Shown here piece by piece: positions 1-6,797 of a stretch of 64,000 nucleotides of DNA. Both the position numbers and the translations under genes were made by a program. The stretch is from Paenibacillus sp. R14(2021) (GTDB lineage: Bacteria; Bacillota; Bacilli; Paenibacillales; Paenibacillaceae). The stretch is taken from assembly GCF_019431355.1 (NCBI RefSeq), contig NZ_CP080269.1:62001-126000 (forward strand), read 5' to 3'. The first letter of the stretch is position 1. Each line of letters opens with the position of its first letter. The notes beneath the pieces were generated by a model. It was given only the letters and a program-made list of their open reading frames with translations. It searched no databases and had not been told where the DNA came from.

Positions 1-72
1 TTCTTTCTAATGAGTTTCTGTTATGTGATTCTGATGCTGATTGGCATTGGCAAGAGCCTTTTCAGCGCCTAA
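1..72 (+). CDS. C-terminal end of a small membrane protein (possible DUF3397)
   Basis: The first 24 codons of the window are open in frame 1 and end in TAA at 70-72. The encoded tail is a single hydrophobic stretch ending GIGKSLFSA, so it is the last membrane segment of a protein whose start lies outside the window. A small DUF3397 membrane protein often precedes bshC in Paenibacillus-type genomes, which makes that family the best guess. The fragment is too short to prove it. A terminator follows at 105-136. Confidence 0.45.
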   Translation, partial: FFLMSFCYVILMLIGIGKSLFSA

Positions 73-104
73 CGGTCCTTGCGAAGCGGGAAACGAATAG
101 GAAT

Positions 105-136
105 CAACCCACCAATTTTTGGGGGGTTATTTTTTT
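105..136 (+). terminator. Rho-independent terminator before bshC
   Basis: AACCC-a-CC and GGGGGGTT form a stem over an AATTTTT loop, followed by A and seven T residues. It ends the upstream membrane-protein transcript. The T run directly abuts the -35 box of the bshC promoter. Confidence 0.75.
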
Positions 137-163
137 GACGCTGAACGAAACGTTGTGTACAAT
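135..163 (+). promoter_or_regulatory. SigA-type promoter of bshC
   Basis: TTGACG (135-140) and TACAAT (158-163) are separated by exactly 17 bp. They lie about 65 bp upstream of the bshC start and immediately after the preceding terminator, so they are the natural start of the bshC transcript. Confidence 0.75.
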
Positions 164-226
164 GAATGAGAAAAAAGCACTTATTCATCGCATGTCATTC
201 AGAGAAAGAAAGGTAGAGACTGCCCG

Positions 227-1858
227 ATGAGAACAGAACCGGTTCAGCTGCCTTTAGGCCAGCCTGTCACCGAGGCTTATATAAAACGAAGCCATCCCGG
301 CGTGGAAGCGCTGTTCGGCAGCCACCCGGCCGAGGATGAGCATTGGCACCGCCGATTGAATTGGCTTGGTGCGAACGCCGCTAAGCGCGTGAAGTCCGAT
401 CAGCTCGCGGATGCGCTTCTGAAGTATAACAACGGCATGAATGGACAATCCGCCGTTCTTGCCAATATTAATGCTATCCGTGCCGGCGCACCGGTCATTG
501 TAACCGGCCAGCAAGCCGGCTTGTGGACGGGACCGCTTCTTGTTATACATAAAGCGGTCACCGTTATTGCTGCTGCCAAGGACGCCGCACAGATGCTGGG
601 TACGCCTGTTGTTCCCGTCTTCTGGATTGCCGGAGAGGATCATGACTGGGACGAGGTCAATCATGCCTATGTTCGGAATGGCGAGCGTGAAATGGTCCGA
701 ATGGCCATACAGCGCCCGAAGGGGCCGCGTTCCTCGGTAACCCGAACGAAGCTTCAGCCCGAAGTGCTGGCGGAGGCGCACAAGCAGCTCAGTGACGTGC
801 TCCACGATACCAGTTTCAAGCCGGAGCTTCTGGAGCATTTGGCACATGCGGCGAAACATGCCGACAGTTTGTCGCAGCTGTTTGCTTCCGTTATGGCCTG
901 GCTCTTCGGCAAGCAGGGACTTGTACTGCTGGATTCCGACGATGCCGGCATTCGTGCACTGGAAGCGCCGATGTTCGCGCAGATCATCAGACGCAACGAC
1001 GAGCTGGAAGCCGCATATGCCAAGTCCGCGGCTGCGCTGCAAGAGCTTGGCTACCCGGTTACGGCGGACGTGACGGCCGGAAACGCGAATTTATTCCTGT
1101 TTGAAGCGGGCGAACGCACGCTGCTGCAGAAGAAAGACGGCCGGTTCGTCGATCGCAAACAAACCGTCAGCCGTTCGGCGGAAGAGCTGCTGGATATCGC
1201 AGCGAATGAACCGCAATTGCTGAGCAACAACGTACTAACCCGTCCCCTTATGCAGGATTATTTGTTTCCCGTGCTTGGCGCCGTGCTCGGCTCAGGCGAA
1301 ATTGCATATTGGTCACTGACAGGCGAAGCCTTCCGCTGTCTTGGCATGGAGATGCCACTTATTATTCCGCGCATGTCCTATTCGCTCGTTGAACAAACGA
1401 CCGAGAAATATATGGCCAAGTATGAACTGACGTTCAGCGATGTCATCCACCGATTTGAAGATCGCAGAGCGGGGTGGCTCAAGGAGCGGGATGAGCTCGA
1501 TATCGAAGGCCGATTCTTCGCGGCAAGAGCGGAGTTCATGACGATGTATCAGCCGATTATGGATATGTCGGCTTCCGTAGAGAAGGGACTTCAGGATCTG
1601 GCTGCTAACAATCTTCGCCGCATTCAGGAGCAGATTTCGTTCTTGGAGACGAAGACGAAGGACGCGCATGCAAGACGGTTCCAAGCCGCGCTGCGCCAGC
1701 TGGATGATATTGCACAGTCTCTATGGCCGGAAGGCAAGCCGCAGGAGCGGGTGCTGAATATGACGGATTTCTGGAATCGGTACGGCTCGGCATGGCTGGA
1801 GAAGCTGCTGAATGCGCCGTATCATCGGACCGGCGGCCATTATTTGGTCTATTTATAA
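227..1858 (+). CDS. bshC: Bacillithiol biosynthesis cysteine-adding enzyme BshC
   Basis: BshC is assigned the last step of bacillithiol synthesis in the cytoplasm, adding cysteine to GlcN-malate. The 543-residue product has the usual family length. It shows a nucleotidyl-transferase-like core with the conserved VTGQQAGLWTGP stretch near residue 90 and FWIAGEDHDWDEV near residue 130, and a helical, probably coiled-coil C-terminal part (about 385-500) ending in GGHYLVYL. The ATG at 227 is preceded by an AAAGG-type site. It has its own promoter at 135-163. The next gene begins only 20 bp downstream, so the two are probably cotranscribed. Identity is clear from these conserved blocks; no alignment was run. 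Confidence 0.95.
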   Translation: MRTEPVQLPLGQPVTEAYIKRSHPGVEALFGSHPAEDEHWHRRLNWLGANAAKRVKSDQLADALLKYNNGMNGQSAVLANINAIRAGAPVIVTGQQAGLWTGPLLVIHKAVTVIAAAKDAAQMLGTPVVPVFWIAGEDHDWDEVNHAYVRNGEREMVRMAIQRPKGPRSSVTRTKLQPEVLAEAHKQLSDVLHDTSFKPELLEHLAHAAKHADSLSQLFASVMAWLFGKQGLVLLDSDDAGIRALEAPMFAQIIRRNDELEAAYAKSAAALQELGYPVTADVTAGNANLFLFEAGERTLLQKKDGRFVDRKQTVSRSAEELLDIAANEPQLLSNNVLTRPLMQDYLFPVLGAVLGSGEIAYWSLTGEAFRCLGMEMPLIIPRMSYSLVEQTTEKYMAKYELTFSDVIHRFEDRRAGWLKERDELDIEGRFFAARAEFMTMYQPIMDMSASVEKGLQDLAANNLRRIQEQISFLETKTKDAHARRFQAALRQLDDIAQSLWPEGKPQERVLNMTDFWNRYGSAWLEKLLNAPYHRTGGHYLVYL

Positions 1859-1878
1859 ACGAAGGGATGACGAATGAC

Positions 1879-3147
1879 ATGTCAGTGAATGCCAAGCAAG
1901 ACAGTATCGTTCGCGATATGGGGCTTGCCCCGGACGGACATTTGAAAATCGACTGGGTTGCGGCCCATATGCCTGTGCTTAACCGGATTCGCGAGCAGTT
2001 CGAGAAGGAGCAGCCGTTCAAGGGCTTGAAAGTAGCGATTTCCTTGCATTTGGAGGCGAAAACCGCCTATTTGGCGAAAGTCGTTCAAGCGGGCGGCGCC
2101 GAAGTTACGATTACGGGAAGCAATCCGCTATCGACGCAGGATGATGTTTGCGCCGCGCTCGTCGAAGACGGCATTACGGTATTCGCGAAATACAACCCGG
2201 AGCCGAAAGAATACAAGGAGCTGCTGATTAAAGCGCTCGAAACCAAGCCGGATCTCATTATTGATGACGGCGGCGACCTGGTTTCCATTCTGCACGCGGA
2301 GCGTCCCGAGCTCATGGAGAATATCCGCGGCGGAGCGGAAGAGACGACTACCGGCATTTTGCGTCTGAAAGCGATGGAGAAGGACGGCTCACTGAGCTTC
2401 CCGATGGTCGCTGTAAACGATGCCTACTGTAAGTACCTGTTCGACAACCGCTATGGAACCGGTCAATCCGTCTGGGACGGCATCAACCGGACGACGAATC
2501 TCGTCGTTGCCGGCAAAACCGTTGTCGTCGTCGGCTACGGCTGGTGCGGTAAAGGTGTAGCATTGCGTGCCAAAGGCCTCGGAGCGCAGGTGATCGTGAC
2601 CGAGATCGATGCGATTCGCGCCGTGGAAGCGTACATGGACGGATTTACGGTGCTTCCGATGAAAGAAGCGGCAAAGCTGGGAGATTTCTTCGTGACCGTA
2701 ACCGGCAACCGCGACGTCATTCGCGGCGAGCACTACGAGGTGATGAAGGACGGCGCGATTCTGTCCAATGCCGGACATTTCGACGTAGAAGTGAACAAGC
2801 CGGAGCTTGAGGCGATGTCCAAGAGCAAGCGCGTCGTTCGCCGCAACATTGAAGAATTCAAGCTGAAGGACGGCCGCAGCATTTATTTGCTGGCTGAAGG
2901 GCGCCTTGTGAATCTGGCCGCGGGAGACGGACACCCGGCTGAGATCATGGACATGACGTTTGCCCTGCAGGCCATGTCGCTTAAATACGTGAACGACGCC
3001 TACAACGAGATCGGCAAGAAGGTTGTCAATGTGCCGTATGAGCTTGACGAGCAGGTAGCCCGTTACAAGCTGGAAGCGATCGGCACCGGTATCGACAAGC
3101 TGACGGATGCGCAGAAGTCTTACCTCGACAGCTGGCAGGAGCACTAA
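1879..3147 (+). CDS. ahcY: S-adenosylhomocysteine hydrolase (adenosylhomocysteinase-type, short form)
   Basis: Enzymes of this family reversibly split S-adenosylhomocysteine into adenosine and homocysteine using tightly bound NAD. The 422-residue product shows NDAYCKYLFDN (the catalytic Lys, Asp and Asn of the family are kept) and a Rossmann motif GYGWCGKG followed by VIVTEID. It lacks the C-terminal HYRY-ending tail of the long bacterial and eukaryotic enzymes, as do archaeal and Thermotoga-type members, some of which act on S-inosylhomocysteine. I chose ATG 1879 because the GAAGGG site at 1861-1866 lies 12 bp before it; ATG 1867 directly abuts that site. Pairing with bshC suggests a link through sulfur amino acids, which is inference. 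Confidence 0.88.
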   Translation: MSVNAKQDSIVRDMGLAPDGHLKIDWVAAHMPVLNRIREQFEKEQPFKGLKVAISLHLEAKTAYLAKVVQAGGAEVTITGSNPLSTQDDVCAALVEDGITVFAKYNPEPKEYKELLIKALETKPDLIIDDGGDLVSILHAERPELMENIRGGAEETTTGILRLKAMEKDGSLSFPMVAVNDAYCKYLFDNRYGTGQSVWDGINRTTNLVVAGKTVVVVGYGWCGKGVALRAKGLGAQVIVTEIDAIRAVEAYMDGFTVLPMKEAAKLGDFFVTVTGNRDVIRGEHYEVMKDGAILSNAGHFDVEVNKPELEAMSKSKRVVRRNIEEFKLKDGRSIYLLAEGRLVNLAAGDGHPAEIMDMTFALQAMSLKYVNDAYNEIGKKVVNVPYELDEQVARYKLEAIGTGIDKLTDAQKSYLDSWQEH

Positions 3148-3164
3148 GATTAAGACATCATCTG

Positions 3165-3211
3165 AACGCAGGACCGGGCTTCCATTCGATGCCGGATCCT
3201 GCGTTTTTGTT
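3165..3211 (+). terminator. Terminator after ahcY
   Basis: AACGCAGGA and TCCTGCGTT form a perfect 9-bp outer stem with an inner GGC/GCC pair, followed by TTTTTG. It closes the bshC-ahcY transcript. Confidence 0.85.
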
Positions 3212-3279
3212 TGCAACATTCCATCGCCGGCCTCCGTTTGTATAGATGACAACAAAAATACAAATCTGGGGGTTGCTGC

Positions 3280-4368
3280 ATGAAAATGGGAAGTGGATGG
3301 AGAAGCAAAACAAGATTTTCCGATTCCATGAAGAGTGGTCTGCTCGTAACCAGTATGCTGCTTATGCTGGCATGGATGCTTGCTGGATGCTCTGCCAGTA
3401 ATAGTGACAGCAGTAATATGAAGAGCGCGAATGGCGATATGATCCATACGGAGAGCTCTTCTGCCGCTGAAGCACCCGCCGCAGCGTCGATGAACGATGG
3501 TGCAGCGGCAGACAAAGCTGCGAACAACAGCACGTCAGATGCGAGCGCTGCGGATGCAGAAGCAGGCAATGGGGCAGGGACAAGCGGTGCAGACTCAGGA
3601 ATATCGACAGGCGGCGAGACGGACATTGCCCGGAAAATCATCTACAAGGGCAATGTCGTCATGGAAGTGGAAGCCTATGACAAGGCCCAAACTTCGCTGC
3701 GCAACCTCATCCATCTCTCCGGCGGCTATCTGCTGAATTTCGCCGATCAGAAGACGGATGCAGAGCGGGGCGGCACGTTCACGATCAAGGTACCTGCGGC
3801 CGGCTTTGACAGCTTCCTTAGTGAGCTGGGAAAGATCAAGCATGTGAGCTACGAGAGCAGTGCGAACGGTACGGACGTCACTGAGGAATACGTCGATTTG
3901 GCGGCACGTTTGAAGGCGCGGCAGGTGGTAGAGGCAAGGCTGCTGGCGTTCATGGAGAACGCGACCAAAACAGCGGATTTGCTGCAAATATCGAAGCAGC
4001 TGGGCGACGTGCAGACGGAGATCGAGCAGATCAAAGGGCGAATGCGATACTTGGACAAAAACGTCGCGTTCTCAACGATCGAATTGCGTATGTATCAGAC
4101 GACGGATGTCAGCGCAATGACGAAAGAGACCAAAACTGGGTTCGGCAGCCGATTGCTGAACGCAATTACGGGCAGTTCCCGCGTGATCTATGACGGTGTC
4201 CAGGGATTGGTCATTTTCCTGGCAGGCGCGATTCCGGTACTTGCGGTGCTGGCCGTTATCGGAATTCCGTCATATGTAATCATTCGCGGCTTTCTTCGAA
4301 AGCGTGAGAAGACGAATCCGACTGTCCTGCAAGAGACACCGAAAGGTCCGGATTCATTGGACGGCTAG
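3280..4368 (+). CDS. DUF4349 domain lipoprotein
   Basis: This is a predicted secreted lipoprotein: a basic N-terminus, a hydrophobic stretch and the lipobox LAGC with Cys at residue 37. An Ala/Ser/Asp-rich low-complexity linker covers about 40-110. A DUF4349 domain (about 115-275) follows, recognised by RKIIYKGNVVMEVE, LSGGYLLN and the helical pair around DLLQISKQLGDVQTEIEQIKGR. A second transmembrane segment lies at about 305-335 with a basic cytoplasmic tail. Start ATG 3280 follows a CTGGGGG site; ATG 3328 is a possible shorter start with a better signal-peptide length. It stands between two terminators and so is monocistronic. DUF4349 function is not established; a role at the cell envelope is inferred from topology only. 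Confidence 0.85.
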   Translation: MKMGSGWRSKTRFSDSMKSGLLVTSMLLMLAWMLAGCSASNSDSSNMKSANGDMIHTESSSAAEAPAAASMNDGAAADKAANNSTSDASAADAEAGNGAGTSGADSGISTGGETDIARKIIYKGNVVMEVEAYDKAQTSLRNLIHLSGGYLLNFADQKTDAERGGTFTIKVPAAGFDSFLSELGKIKHVSYESSANGTDVTEEYVDLAARLKARQVVEARLLAFMENATKTADLLQISKQLGDVQTEIEQIKGRMRYLDKNVAFSTIELRMYQTTDVSAMTKETKTGFGSRLLNAITGSSRVIYDGVQGLVIFLAGAIPVLAVLAVIGIPSYVIIRGFLRKREKTNPTVLQETPKGPDSLDG

Positions 4369-4382
4369 CGGCAAACAAACGG

Positions 4383-4430
4383 AAGAGCTGCATTACATGC
4401 CCTTTGCGGCGTGCGATGTCAGCTCTTTTT
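4383..4430 (+). terminator. Terminator of the DUF4349 gene, overlapping a convergent gene end
   Basis: AAGAGCTG (4383-4390) pairs with CAGCTCTT (4420-4427), with an inner ACAT/ATGT pairing, and a T run follows on the plus strand. The stem spans the stop codon and last codons of the minus-strand gene at 4393-4683. Confidence 0.7.
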
Positions 4431-4683
4431 GCATTTGAGGCATGCCCTCAGCTCGAACGCGCTGAATGGCGCTTGCCATTGCGGCTTTCTTGGCGATTTG
4501 GCCGCGCTCCGCTTCTTCAGCGATCAGAAAGCGGGGATTGCGGGCGAGTGCGAGTAAGGCTTCTTCGCTTGCAGCTGCGGCATCGCGTTCGTTGCGAAGC
4601 AGGAAGTGGGCGACTTGGTAGCAGAGCTGCTCTACAGTGCGAAGCAGGCTGACCTTATTATCAAAGGCGGTGTTGCCAGTCAT
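4393..4683 (-). CDS. Small hypothetical protein, 96 aa
   Basis: No family is recognised. The protein is helical and Ala/Glu/Arg-rich (for example NERDAAAASEEALLALARN), without a signal peptide or membrane segment, so a small cytoplasmic helical protein is likely. The gene is supported by a strong AAGGGGG ribosome binding site (on the minus strand, around 4690-4697) at normal spacing from the ATG. It converges on the DUF4349 lipoprotein gene and diverges from mraZ across an AT-rich intergenic region at 4684-4800. Confidence 0.7.
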   Translation of the reverse strand: MTGNTAFDNKVSLLRTVEQLCYQVAHFLLRNERDAAAASEEALLALARNPRFLIAEEAERGQIAKKAAMASAIQRVRAEGMPQMQKELTSHAAKGM

Positions 4684-4796
4684 GGGCAGGCCCCCTTAAT
4701 GTTCATACTTTAAGCATTATCAATGTTAGTTTACACGAACGAAAGTACGAAAAGGTTTCAAAACCGTAACAAATTAATCCCGTAAATTAATTTATT

Positions 4797-4821
4797 AAAT
4801 CCTGCTAAAGGAGCAGGATTT
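4797..4821 (+). repeat. Perfect 10-bp inverted repeat upstream of mraZ
   Basis: AAATCCTGCT (4797-4806) and AGCAGGATTT (4812-4821) are perfect inverse copies around the 5-nt loop AAAGG. No T run follows, so it is not a normal terminator. The loop and first stem bases spell AAAGGAG, a ribosome-binding sequence, 11 nt before an in-frame TTG at 4825. It could be an operator or an RNA hairpin in the mraZ leader. Confidence 0.6.
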
Positions 4822-4850
4822 ACTTTGCGTGTGGCGAATAGTTCAACCTT

Positions 4851-4886
4851 AGTGGTGAAAAGTGGGGCTAAGTGGTGGATATGGGG
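4851..4886 (+). promoter_or_regulatory. MraZ box array upstream of mraZ
   Basis: Four repeats in exact 10-bp register start at 4851, 4861, 4871 and 4881, each with an (A)GTGG(T/G)G or TGGGGG core. MraZ is known to bind direct repeats of TGGGN-type boxes spaced by one helical turn in front of mraZ, so this is very probably the autoregulatory operator. It overlaps the region just upstream of the chosen mraZ start. Confidence 0.8.
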
Positions 4887-4905
4887 GAAGAGGTGGAGCG
4901 GTCGT

Positions 4906-5343
4906 ATGTTCATGGGCGAATATCAGCACAGCATCGACGACAAAGGCCGCATCATCATTCCTGTCAAATTCCGCGAACAGCTCGGCGACCATTTTATCGT
5001 CACGCGCGGTCTGGATAACTGTTTGTTCGTTTACCCCCAGAGCGAGTGGAGCCAGCTGGAACAGAAGCTGAAATCGCTGCCCATGATGAAATCGGATGCG
5101 CGTGCGTTCTCCCGGTTCTTCTTCTCCGGCGCGACGGAATGCGAGCTCGACAAACAGGGAAGGGTAAACTTACCGAATACGCTGTGCGAGTATGCCAAGT
5201 TTGACAAAGAATGTATCGTGCTTGGTGTTTCGAACCGGGTCGAGATTTGGAGCAAACCGATTTGGGAGAGCTACTTCAAACAATCGGAAGAGACCTTTAA
5301 CGATATTGCAGAGAAGCTTGTGGATTTTGATTTTAATTTCTAG
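4906..5343 (+). CDS. mraZ: Transcriptional regulator MraZ
   Basis: MraZ is the AbrB/SpoVT-like DNA-binding protein that controls the dcw cluster. The 145-residue product begins [21 protein letters not shown], the first of two swapped-hairpin units; the second is visible as [15 protein letters not shown] at about 80-95. The open frame extends upstream to a TTG at 4825, but family homology begins at ATG 4906, which follows AGAGGTGG at useful spacing. The extension would also run through the MraZ boxes. It is the first gene of the cluster and lies 39 bp before rsmH. Confidence 0.95.
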   Translation: MFMGEYQHSIDDKGRIIIPVKFREQLGDHFIVTRGLDNCLFVYPQSEWSQLEQKLKSLPMMKSDARAFSRFFFSGATECELDKQGRVNLPNTLCEYAKFDKECIVLGVSNRVEIWSKPIWESYFKQSEETFNDIAEKLVDFDFNF

Positions 5344-5382
5344 CCGCGCATGCGGCTGCTTTAGAGCCAGGAGGATAACAGC

Positions 5383-6318
5383 ATGTTTCAACATATAACG
5401 GTGCTCAAGGAAGAAGCGGTTGATGGACTCGCTATTAAGCCGGACGGCATCTACGTGGATTGCACGCTGGGAGGAGCCGGACACAGCGAGCTGATCGCTT
5501 CGCATCTTGGTCCCGGCGGGCGTCTCATTGCGCTGGATCAGGACGATTGGGCGCTTGATAATGCGAAAGTACGACTAGCAGCTTATATGGAGCGGGTAAC
5601 GCTCGTGAAGAGCAATTTTCGATATTTGGCACAAGTATTGCGGGATTTGAACATTGACGGCGTTGACGGCGTATTGTTCGATCTTGGCGTCTCCAGTCCC
5701 CAGCTCGACGAGGGGGAACGGGGGTTCAGCTACAATCATGACGCGCCGCTCGATATGCGGATGGACCAAGACGGCATGCTGACGGCCAATGACATCGTCA
5801 ATACGTGGGATGACCGGGAGATTTCCCGAATCATCACGAATTATGGCGAAGAGAAGTTTGCCAGATCCATCGCCCGCAAAATCATTGCGGCACGAGAGAA
5901 GGCGCCGATCGAGACGACAGGGGAGCTTGTGGAGATCATCAAGTCCGCGATTCCGGCAGCAGCAAGGAGAACGGGGCCTCATCCCGCCAAACGGACATTT
6001 CAGGCGCTGCGCATTGCAGTGAATGACGAGCTTGGCGCCGAGGAAGCAGGGCTTGAGCAGACGATCGACGTGCTGAAGCCGGGCGGCAGAGCCTCGGTCA
6101 TTACGTTCCATTCGTTGGAAGACCGGATTTGCAAGCAGTTGTTTGCAAAATTTGTTGAAAAATGCACATGCCCGCCGGATTTCCCGATGTGCGTTTGCGG
6201 CGGAGGAAACGGGAAGCTGAAGCTGGTTACGCGTAAGCCGATCGTCCCGAGCGAGACGGAGCTGGAACAGAACCCGAGGGCGCGTTCAGCCAAGCTGCGC
6301 GTAGCCGAAAAATTGTAG
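5383..6318 (+). CDS. rsmH: 16S rRNA (cytosine(1402)-N(4))-methyltransferase RsmH
   Basis: RsmH (MraW) N4-methylates C1402 in the decoding site of 16S rRNA, using S-adenosylmethionine. The 311-residue product has the typical start [13 protein letters not shown], the SAM-binding region [10 protein letters not shown] near residue 30, [18 protein letters not shown] near 100 and [10 protein letters not shown] near 240. A strong CAGGAGG site precedes ATG 5383. Position between mraZ and ftsL is the standard dcw order. Confidence 0.97.
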   Translation: MFQHITVLKEEAVDGLAIKPDGIYVDCTLGGAGHSELIASHLGPGGRLIALDQDDWALDNAKVRLAAYMERVTLVKSNFRYLAQVLRDLNIDGVDGVLFDLGVSSPQLDEGERGFSYNHDAPLDMRMDQDGMLTANDIVNTWDDREISRIITNYGEEKFARSIARKIIAAREKAPIETTGELVEIIKSAIPAAARRTGPHPAKRTFQALRIAVNDELGAEEAGLEQTIDVLKPGGRASVITFHSLEDRICKQLFAKFVEKCTCPPDFPMCVCGGGNGKLKLVTRKPIVPSETELEQNPRARSAKLRVAEKL

Positions 6319-6374
6319 ATCATGATTGAACACATAGACAATCAAGGTGAATAAGAGGAGAGAGAGGTACGATA

Positions 6375-6788
6375 ATGGCTTATGTGAATGGGAATTTAGC
6401 GCTTCAGCCAAAAAGAAAGCCAGAGCAGAAGCCGTCATTCCGTGAAACGAAGAAGGTCGTCATCAAGCGCAAATCGCTGCCCGTGCAAGAGAAGCTGCTT
6501 TATCTCTTCACGATTCTGATAGGCGTGATCGTGGCGGGCGTCATCATTTTCCGCTATGCCCAGATCTATCAGATGGAGCTGCAAATCAAGGAGCTCACGG
6601 CTAAGCAGGCCGTGCTTGAGAAACAGATTTCCACATTGACGTCGGAGAAGGAGAGATTGAACGACCCTGCTGTTCTTCGTGGCATGGCTATGTCGCAGAA
6701 TATGACAGATCCGACGGATGAGAGTAAACCGCTTCAAGTGAAGGTACCAGACGGAGCAGACCGGGAATCTGCTTCCGCCAAGAAATAG
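6375..6788 (+). CDS. ftsL: Cell division protein FtsL
   Basis: FtsL is a short bitopic divisome protein that forms a complex with DivIB and DivIC. The 137-residue product has a basic cytoplasmic N-terminus, one transmembrane segment at about 42-62 (LLYLFTILIGVIVAGVIIF) and an external coiled coil (about 66-95, QMELQIKELTAKQAVLEKQ), exactly the expected layout. GAGAGAGG precedes ATG 6375. Its stop codon is embedded in the ribosome binding site of pbpB, implying tight translational coupling. Confidence 0.92.
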   Translation: MAYVNGNLALQPKRKPEQKPSFRETKKVVIKRKSLPVQEKLLYLFTILIGVIVAGVIIFRYAQIYQMELQIKELTAKQAVLEKQISTLTSEKERLNDPAVLRGMAMSQNMTDPTDESKPLQVKVPDGADRESASAKK

Positions 6789-6797
6789 GTGACGACG

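Noticed and set aside
2389-3447. Long minus-strand open frame over ahcY
   Set aside because: It is antisense to a clearly recognised enzyme, has no family resemblance, and crosses a terminator.
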